A stretch of 64,000 bases of DNA from Synergistaceae bacterium (GTDB taxonomy: Bacteria > Synergistota > Synergistia > Synergistales > Aminobacteriaceae). Position numbers and translations under genes: made by a program. Under the pieces are notes generated by a model. It was given only the letters and a program-made list of their open reading frames with translations, had not been told where the DNA came from and did not search any database. The stretch's first letter is position 1. Each line of letters opens with the position of its first letter. Shown piece after piece: positions 59,019-64,000 of this stretch. Where the stretch lies: positions 1 through 64,000 of the forward strand of contig JAHDLC010000014.1 of the NCBI GenBank assembly GCA_018436595.1, given 5' to 3'.

Positions 59019-59954
59019 ATGCACGGCTTTCTTGTCATCCTTCCGGTGGTGCTGGTCATGGCTGCCGGAAGGATGCTGGCCCGCCGCGGGGTCGTGTCTC
59101 CCGGAGCCTTCGCCCAGATCAACAAGGCCATCTACTGGACGGCCATACCGGCCCTCATCCTCCGGATGACCAGCATGGCCGACATGTCCGCCCTTGCGGA
59201 CAGGAACATGGTGGTGGCAGTATACCTCTCCTTCCTTGCCGCCCCGCCAGCGGCCTGGCTGATCGGGAAGCTCGCCGGGCAGGAGCGGAGGCGCACCGCG
59301 TCGTCCACCCTGATGGTCATCCGGTCCAACACGGTGTTCGTGGGCCTTCCGGTGGTCACCGTGGCGGTGGGGACCCTGGGGGTGGAGGTGCTGTCCCTCT
59401 ACCTGGCCTTCACCTTCATCGGCTACCAGATCATTTCCATCTCCTGGGCCCAGCTCGCCCTGTCGGGGGGCATCTCCTGGAACACCGTGAAGGGCACTTT
59501 GAAGAACATGGCGAAGAACCCCCTGGTGCTGTCGAGTCTCGCAGGGTTCACCCTGGCGGTGACGGGGCTGAACTCTTTTCCCGTGTGGCTGGACGAGACC
59601 CTGAAGCTCCTGGGAAACATCGCCAGCGGCACGGCCCTCCTCTCCCTCGGGGCGACCCTGAAGCTCGAGGCGCTGACCTCCATGCTGCCCAGGGCCTGGA
59701 GGGACGTGATTCTGAAGCTGATCTTCCTGCCGGCCCTTACCTGGGGCCTTTTTCTCCTGTTCCCGGTGAATCCGTTGGTCTTCCGCACGGTGGTCCTCAT
59801 CGCCGCCATGCCCGTGGCTGTGGACTGCTTCATCCTGTCCCAGGTGCTGGAAATGGACCCTGACCAGTCAGCGGCGGCCATCACGGCGAGCACCCTGCTC
59901 TCGGGACTCACCGTCCCCCTGTGGATCACCCTGCTCGACGCCTTCCTGATCTGA
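59019..59954 (+). CDS. AEC-family (auxin-efflux-carrier) transporter
   Basis: 311 residues, about 10 membrane segments in two repeats: LVILPVVLVMAAGRMLARRG, INKAIYWTAIPALILRM at the start and SLGATLKLEAL / AAITASTLLSGLTVPLW in the second half. AEC proteins move small organic anions or amino acids. Sharing the T-box operon with asd suggests a role tied to the amino acid sensed, for example export or uptake of lysine or a related compound (inference). Confidence 0.9.
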   Translation: MHGFLVILPVVLVMAAGRMLARRGVVSPGAFAQINKAIYWTAIPALILRMTSMADMSALADRNMVVAVYLSFLAAPPAAWLIGKLAGQERRRTASSTLMVIRSNTVFVGLPVVTVAVGTLGVEVLSLYLAFTFIGYQIISISWAQLALSGGISWNTVKGTLKNMAKNPLVLSSLAGFTLAVTGLNSFPVWLDETLKLLGNIASGTALLSLGATLKLEALTSMLPRAWRDVILKLIFLPALTWGLFLLFPVNPLVFRTVVLIAAMPVAVDCFILSQVLEMDPDQSAAAITASTLLSGLTVPLWITLLDAFLI

Positions 59955-59987
59955 AAAAAACCCGGCCTTCCCCGAAGGGAGGCCGGG
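59954..59987 (-). terminator. Terminator between asd operon and hutD
   Basis: Stem CCCGGCC-TTCCC with GGGA-GGCCGGG (59961-59987, one bulge), preceded by seven A, so a T-run on the minus strand for hutD; a weaker run on the plus strand. Confidence 0.8.
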
Positions 59988-59996
59988 TCCGTATCG

Positions 59997-60596
59997 TCAG
60001 TCCCGGGCCGTGAGGGTGACCAGGAGGATCTCCCCATCGGGAGCGCCCCTGCATGTCAGGGAGAAATCAGCGGGGTAGTCCTCCAGCACAAGAAGCTCCA
60101 TTCCCTCCAGCTTCGTCCATTCGCCCTCCCATTCCGCCGCCACGCCCCCCCGGAGGCAGAAGAGCACCGTCCAGTCCCCCAGGAGAAAGAGGCGCTTCTG
60201 CAGGGCTGTCACGGGAATCTTCCGGTATTCGCAGGATACCCCGCTTCGTCTGCAGAAGATGTTGAAGTCGGTGCAGGCCCCGCCCGGCAGGGAGCACATC
60301 ACTTCGTCCTCACCCTTGAAGCGGATGGAGGAAAAGGGTGCCGCCAGGGAGACCTTCACGCCCCGGAGTTCCAGGTCCAGGCCGTCGCCGGAGAGAAGGA
60401 ACAGGGACCTGTCGCAGCCGGGGAAGAAAGAAAAGGGCCCCCCCGCAGTCACATCCGCCGAACTGAGCCTCCAGAGGAAAGAGTCCTCTTCAAAGTTCGC
60501 GCCCTCGGGGTGGATGTGGATCTCCCTGGTGACGCCGAGGCCGTTTTTCCAGGGTTTCGGCACGAAATCCCGGGGTGTTTTGCGGATCGCCCTCAT
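59997..60596 (-). CDS. hutD: HutD-family cupin-like protein
   Basis: 199 residues, HutD/Ves family: PWKNGLGVTREI at the start and FLWRLSSADVTAGGPFSFFPGCDR, then a second barrel half. It follows hutU in histidine-utilisation operons and is thought to restrain or tune the pathway; the mechanism is unknown. ATG 60596 begins 8 nt after the hutU stop. Confidence 0.88.
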   Translation of the reverse strand: MRAIRKTPRDFVPKPWKNGLGVTREIHIHPEGANFEEDSFLWRLSSADVTAGGPFSFFPGCDRSLFLLSGDGLDLELRGVKVSLAAPFSSIRFKGEDEVMCSLPGGACTDFNIFCRRSGVSCEYRKIPVTALQKRLFLLGDWTVLFCLRGGVAAEWEGEWTKLEGMELLVLEDYPADFSLTCRGAPDGEILLVTLTARD

Positions 60597-60604
60597 GGCG
60601 GAAG

Positions 60605-62647
60605 TCAGTCCCCTTCCTTCCCGCTGAACAGGACGTCCACGGCCGACATCACGGTGTCGTCTCTGACCGAGTAGGGGAGGGTGATGTGGTATCCCCCGGG
60701 GTATGTGCGGTTCACTTCCCGGCTGACCTCCATGGCGTTGGGGTTCCGGGCCCAGGCCCTGCGGGCCACGCCTCCCAGGACATCCCACATCATGGCCGAA
60801 CGGATGATCTCGTCGGTGGACTCCCGTCCGTCCAGCAGCAGTCCGAAGCCGCCGTTGACCGCCTTGCCGATGCCCACGCCGCCGCCGTTGTGGAGGGCGC
60901 AGAGGGTCATCCCCCGGGCGGCGTTCCCGGCGAAGCAGACGGTGGCCATGTCGGCGCAGATGTTGCTGCCGTCCTTGATGTTGGCCGTCTCCCGGTAGGG
61001 AGAGTCTGTGCCCGACACGTCGTGGTGGTCCCGGCCGAGCATCACGGGGCCGATCTCGCCCTTCCGGACCATCTCGTTGAACTTCAGGGCGATGCGGGTG
61101 CGCCCCTCGGCGTCCTGGTACAGAATCCGGGCCTGGGTGCCCACCACCAGGGCGTTCTTCTCCGCGTCCCGGATCCAGGCCCAGTTGTCGTAGTCCTGGG
61201 CCCTCCGGTCGGGATCGATGCACTCCATGGCCGCCCGGTCGGTCTTCCGCAGGTCCTCGGGGTCGCCGCTGAGGCACACCCACCGGAAGGGGCCGTAGCC
61301 GTAGTCGAAGAGCACGGGGCCCATGATGTCCTCCACGTAGGAGGGCCAGATGAATCCGTCGTAGGTATTCTCGCCGTTTTTGCAGACCTCCGTCACCCCG
61401 GCGTCGAACACCGCCCGGAGGAAGGAGTTGCCGTAGTCGAAGAAGAAGGTCCCCCGATCGGAAAGAACCTTGATCAGCTCGTAGTGCTTCCGGAGGGAAA
61501 TATCCACCAGCCGCCGGTACTCCGCCGGATCCTTCGACAGCAGGGCGGTCCGCTCGTCGAAGGTGAGTCCCTGGGGGCAGTAGCCGCCGTCGTAGGGTGC
61601 GTGGCAGGATGTCTGGTCCGACAGCAGGGGGATCTCGATCTCGTGGTCAACGGCGTACTGGAGCAGGTCCACGATGTTGCCGTGGTAGGCGATGGACAAC
61701 GGCCTTTTCTCCCTGCAGGCTTCGGCGGCCATGGAGAAGGCCTCCCCGCAGGTCTCCGCCACCCGGCTGACCCATCCCTGGCTGTGCCGGGTCCCGATCC
61801 GGGAGGAATCCACTTCGGCGACGATGCCCACCCCTCCGGCGATCTCCACCGCCTTCGGCTGGGCGCCGCTCATGCCGCCGAGGCCCGAGGAGACGAAGAG
61901 GATGCCGGCGAGGTTTTCCTTCTGCCCGACGCCGAGCCGCTGCCGGGCAGCGTTCAGGATTGTGTTGAAGGTGCCGTGGACGATCCCCTGGGGCCCGATG
62001 TACATCCAGCCTCCGGCGGTCATCTGGCCGTAGTTGGTCACGCCGAGCTGCATCCCCCGGTGCCACTCGTCCTGGTTGTCGAACAGCCCCACCAGCATGC
62101 CGTTGGTCAGGATCACCCGGGGCGCGTCGGGGCGGGATCTGAACAGGCCGAGGGGGTGCCCGCTCTCAAGGACGAGGGTGGTGTCCTCGGTGAGCTCCTC
62201 CAGGTATTTTTTGATGAGGCGGTACTGGAGCCAGTTCTGGCACACCTGGCCCGTCTCGCCGTAGGTGACCAGTTCGTAGGGGTAGAGGGCGATGTCGAAG
62301 TCGAGGTTGTTGTCGATCATCACCTGGAAGGCCTTTCCCGCCAGGCATTTCCCCTGGTACTGATTGACTGAAAGCCCCCGGATCCGGCCCTCGGGGCGGA
62401 AACGGTAGGCGTAGATCCGTCCCCGGGTGCGGAGTTCCTCCAGGAACTCGGGGAGAAGGGCTTCGTGGTACTCCTCCGGCACGTACCGGAGGGCGTTCTT
62501 CACCGCCAGCTCCGTCTCGGCCCGGTTCAGGGTCCAGCCCCGGTCGGGCGCCCGGCGGATTCCCTCCGCAAAGGCAGGGTAGTCGGGAAGGGGGCCTTCC
62601 AGCCTGATGGTCATTGCCTCCCGGTTCAGTTCATTCACCTGAAACAT
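60605..62647 (-). CDS. hutU: Urocanate hydratase
   Basis: 680 residues, the long form found in several anaerobes rather than the approximately 555-residue form. NAD-binding region GVTNYGQMTAGGWMYIGPQG, AEVDSSRIGTRHSQGWV, active-site SDQTSCHAPYDGGYCPQG, and the C-terminal LHNGGGVGIGKAVNGGFG. Converts urocanate to imidazolone propionate. ATG 62647 is taken: GGAGG is 8 nt upstream; GTG 62656 sits on the site. Its start overlaps the end of iclR by 17 bp. hutH and hutI are not in the window. Confidence 0.95.
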   Translation of the reverse strand: MFQVNELNREAMTIRLEGPLPDYPAFAEGIRRAPDRGWTLNRAETELAVKNALRYVPEEYHEALLPEFLEELRTRGRIYAYRFRPEGRIRGLSVNQYQGKCLAGKAFQVMIDNNLDFDIALYPYELVTYGETGQVCQNWLQYRLIKKYLEELTEDTTLVLESGHPLGLFRSRPDAPRVILTNGMLVGLFDNQDEWHRGMQLGVTNYGQMTAGGWMYIGPQGIVHGTFNTILNAARQRLGVGQKENLAGILFVSSGLGGMSGAQPKAVEIAGGVGIVAEVDSSRIGTRHSQGWVSRVAETCGEAFSMAAEACREKRPLSIAYHGNIVDLLQYAVDHEIEIPLLSDQTSCHAPYDGGYCPQGLTFDERTALLSKDPAEYRRLVDISLRKHYELIKVLSDRGTFFFDYGNSFLRAVFDAGVTEVCKNGENTYDGFIWPSYVEDIMGPVLFDYGYGPFRWVCLSGDPEDLRKTDRAAMECIDPDRRAQDYDNWAWIRDAEKNALVVGTQARILYQDAEGRTRIALKFNEMVRKGEIGPVMLGRDHHDVSGTDSPYRETANIKDGSNICADMATVCFAGNAARGMTLCALHNGGGVGIGKAVNGGFGLLLDGRESTDEIIRSAMMWDVLGGVARRAWARNPNAMEVSREVNRTYPGGYHITLPYSVRDDTVMSAVDVLFSGKEGD

Positions 62648-63434
62648 GGTTTCCACCTCCGAAAATATGAGTGTCCATCTTCCGTTCCACGCATAGGGCA
62701 GCCTCTTTCAGCCGCCTCAGGTTGCTTTCGAAATCCCGGAACACGCTGTCAGCGATTCCCGCCACGCCCATCTGGGCAACGAAAACGCCCCGTCCGTCGA
62801 AAAGGGGCACGCTGATATCGCCCGCATGGGGCATCCATTCCTCCCTGCTGAAGGCGAACCCCTGTTGCCGGATCCGCACCAGCTCCTTTTCCAGTTCCGT
62901 CCTGTCCACCAATCCGTCTCCCCGGGGCGGACGGAGGGACGATGCCAGCACCCGGGCCCTGATTTCAGGGGCGCAGTGGGCGAGGAGCACCTTTCCCGTG
63001 GCCCCTGCGTGGAGGGGAATGGCCATCCCCCGGTGGGCCGTGAACTTCACCGATGCCGGGGGCTCCACCGAATGGATGCACAGCCCCGAGGTCCCCTCGG
63101 TGACGCTGAGGATCGCCGTGTTTCCTGTCGTCTTCATCAGTTCGCGCATCTCGGGGTCCGCCGTGCGGATCAGTTCGTCGTAAAAGGACGAGGCGCCGGA
63201 AAGAAGAAAGAAGCGGATGCCCGGCCGGTACCCCTCGGTCAGCGGGTCCCGGAAGGCCCACTGCTGCTCCTCCAGGGACAGAAGAAACCGGTGCGCCGTG
63301 CTCCGAGGAATGCCGGTGATCTCTTCCACATCACGGATTGTCAGGGGCGCCCTGGACGAACACAGGGCCTCCATGATCGCCGTTACCTTGACGGCTCCGT
63401 CCATTTTTCCCCCCTGCCCGTTTTCCTGTGCCAT
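62631..63434 (-). CDS. IclR-family regulator of the hut operon
   Basis: 267 residues: winged helix (LTIRDVEEITGIPRSTAHRFL) and IclR effector domain (NTAILSVTEGTSGLCIHSVE, HAGATGKVLLAHCAPEI, DISVPLFDGRGVFVAQMGVA). ATG 63434 has GGAGG 7 nt upstream. Precedes hutU in one transcript, so likely a hut regulator responding to urocanate or histidine; the large palindrome 63448-63474 is its probable operator. Confidence 0.92.
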   Translation of the reverse strand: MAQENGQGGKMDGAVKVTAIMEALCSSRAPLTIRDVEEITGIPRSTAHRFLLSLEEQQWAFRDPLTEGYRPGIRFFLLSGASSFYDELIRTADPEMRELMKTTGNTAILSVTEGTSGLCIHSVEPPASVKFTAHRGMAIPLHAGATGKVLLAHCAPEIRARVLASSLRPPRGDGLVDRTELEKELVRIRQQGFAFSREEWMPHAGDISVPLFDGRGVFVAQMGVAGIADSVFRDFESNLRRLKEAALCVERKMDTHIFGGGNHVSGE

Positions 63435-63447
63435 ACATCAACCTCCG

Positions 63448-63498
63448 AAAAATGGGACATAATGTCCCATTTTTATCATCAAGAGAGTATTCTGTCAA
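63448..63498 (-). promoter_or_regulatory. Promoter and 27-bp perfect palindrome upstream of iclR-hutUD
   Basis: Palindrome with 13-nt arms AAAAATGGGACAT around a single base (63448-63474), perfect over all pairs. On the minus strand TTGACA (63498-63493), 17-nt spacer, TAAAAA (63475-63470); the palindrome covers the -10 and start region, so binding would block transcription. Confidence 0.85.
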
Positions 63499-63504
63499 TA
63501 AGGC

Positions 63505-63885
63505 TTTGTCATTCCGTGTTTTGTCATTCCGAGGAGCGGTTTTTGCTCCGAGGAATCTCGAATTTGATTCTGCTTGCCTGAAAAGCGAGATCCTTCGCGT
63601 TCGCTCAGGATGACAATCCTTTATTATACCGAACGATCGGAGCGATCGCGCAGCATCCCAGGAGGGGGAGGACCCCTGGGCGGTCTTTGTTTGTCTTCCT
63701 GAGGAGCGGGTTTGGGCGACAAAAGATCCGCTATTGATCCCAGGATTCAAGAATCGAGATCCCTCGCGTCCGCTCGGGATGACAACCTAACCCTGTCGTC
63801 CCGAACGAGCGGAGCGAGGAGGGACCTCGATTCTGGTTCTCAGCAGATTCACCCCCGCGATCCCTGCGCTCGGGATGACGCTGTA
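63505..63885. repeat. Dispersed repeat cluster 3 (TGTCATCC...GGATGACA family)
   Basis: No gene. Copies include TTTGTCATTCCGAGGAGCG, a GGAATCTCG core, inverted CTCAGGATGACAATCC near 63606 and TCGGGATGACAACC near 63775. Degenerate, head and tail orientations mixed, matching the other two clusters. Confidence 0.8.
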
Positions 63886-63903
63886 TCCTTCCCCCCGAAA
63901 TGA

Positions 63904-63909
63904 TACAAT
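63904..63909 (+). promoter_or_regulatory. -10-like box upstream of the last gene
   Basis: TACAAT, 49 nt before the ATG. The -35 region (63881-63886, CTGTAT) is poor. Confidence 0.3.
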
Positions 63910-63957
63910 GCGGGCAGTGAACGGGTTGCCAGTCTGCCCGAGAAAAGGGGGAGCATC

Positions 63958-64000
63958 ATGACAGTCTTCGCCCAGAGAATGAAAACCATGGAAAAATCGG
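63958..64000 (+). CDS. N-terminus of a probable PLP-dependent aminotransferase (partial)
   Basis: ATG 63958 follows AAAAGGGGGAG at a good distance. Only 14 residues (MTVFAQRMKTMEKS) are visible. The FAQRMKxMEKS opening resembles LysN/2-aminoadipate-type aminotransferases of anaerobes; with so little sequence the name is tentative. Confidence 0.45.
   Translation, partial: MTVFAQRMKTMEKS

Noticed and set aside
1-64000. CRISPR array, prophage, insertion sequence or integrase
   Set aside because: No direct-repeat array with unique spacers, no transposase, capsid or integrase gene was seen. The TGTCATCC repeats lack regular spacing and spacers.

Overview
The window looks like chromosomal DNA from a high-GC, anaerobic, amino-acid- and organic-acid-fermenting Synergistota bacterium (Synergistaceae-like). 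Three things point there: a FadL-type outer-membrane protein (so a diderm), a subtilase whose C-terminus resembles the Synergist-CTERM sorting signal (29320-32070), and a gene set dominated by amino-acid, purine and carboxylate uptake and degradation. The assignment is inference; no rRNA or tRNA is present.

Layout. 1-2116: Hsp70-like protein and a coupled membrane protein. 2268-4166: exported C45-type Ntn-hydrolase. 4660-7782: a FakA-FakB fusion (fatty-acid kinase plus DegV carrier) followed by FadL, a plausible fatty-acid uptake and activation unit. 7871-10904: coupled MFS - IclR - U32-like genes. 11135-12475: NlpC/P60 hydrolase. 12606-13042: hicBA. 13194-16248: adenine deaminase and NCS2 purine permease. 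16337-19164: Fur, a metallo-beta-lactamase-fold protein and a BrnQ transporter frameshifted in a G8 tract. 19267-22715: an operon of Fe-S/cofactor carriers (DUF5320, two NifX-like, two MinD-type ATPases with inserted ferredoxin domains, Mrp) behind a promoter with a Fur-type box. 22751-28047: ExoD and carAB. 28153-29266: a two-gene YeeE/YedE system whose first gene has an in-frame TGA where the family has Cys, followed by a bSECIS-like hairpin: a likely selenoprotein.

29320-40495: subtilase, OYE-type flavin oxidoreductase, M20 amidohydrolase plus YfcC carrier, a GntR - CoA-transferase - HMG-CoA-lyase operon, and a C13/caspase-like protease. 40616-41419: riboflavin ECF component RibU under an FMN riboswitch. 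41855-44184: GntR - RidA - D-threonine-aldolase-like operon, divergent from 44418-51644, a catabolic cluster (LeuC/LeuD-type dehydratase, PdxA-type dehydrogenase, TctCBA transporter, LeuB-type dehydrogenase). 51709-56965: a second GntR-controlled TctCBA transporter linked to a ferredoxin-like protein and an unrecognised Cys-rich protein. 57766-59954: T-box leader, asd and an AEC transporter. 59997-63434: histidine degradation (iclR, hutU, hutD). 63958-64000: start of an aminotransferase-like gene.

Three non-coding stretches (about 41478-41850, 57181-57652, 63505-63885) carry one family of short repeats with TGTCATCC/GGATGACA ends. Most genes sit in tight operons with 4-bp start/stop overlaps, often with a local GntR or IclR regulator and a palindrome near the promoter. 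The most notable observation is the probable selenocysteine YeeE protein; next are the T-box leader, the Fur-box carrier operon and the two carboxylate catabolic clusters.
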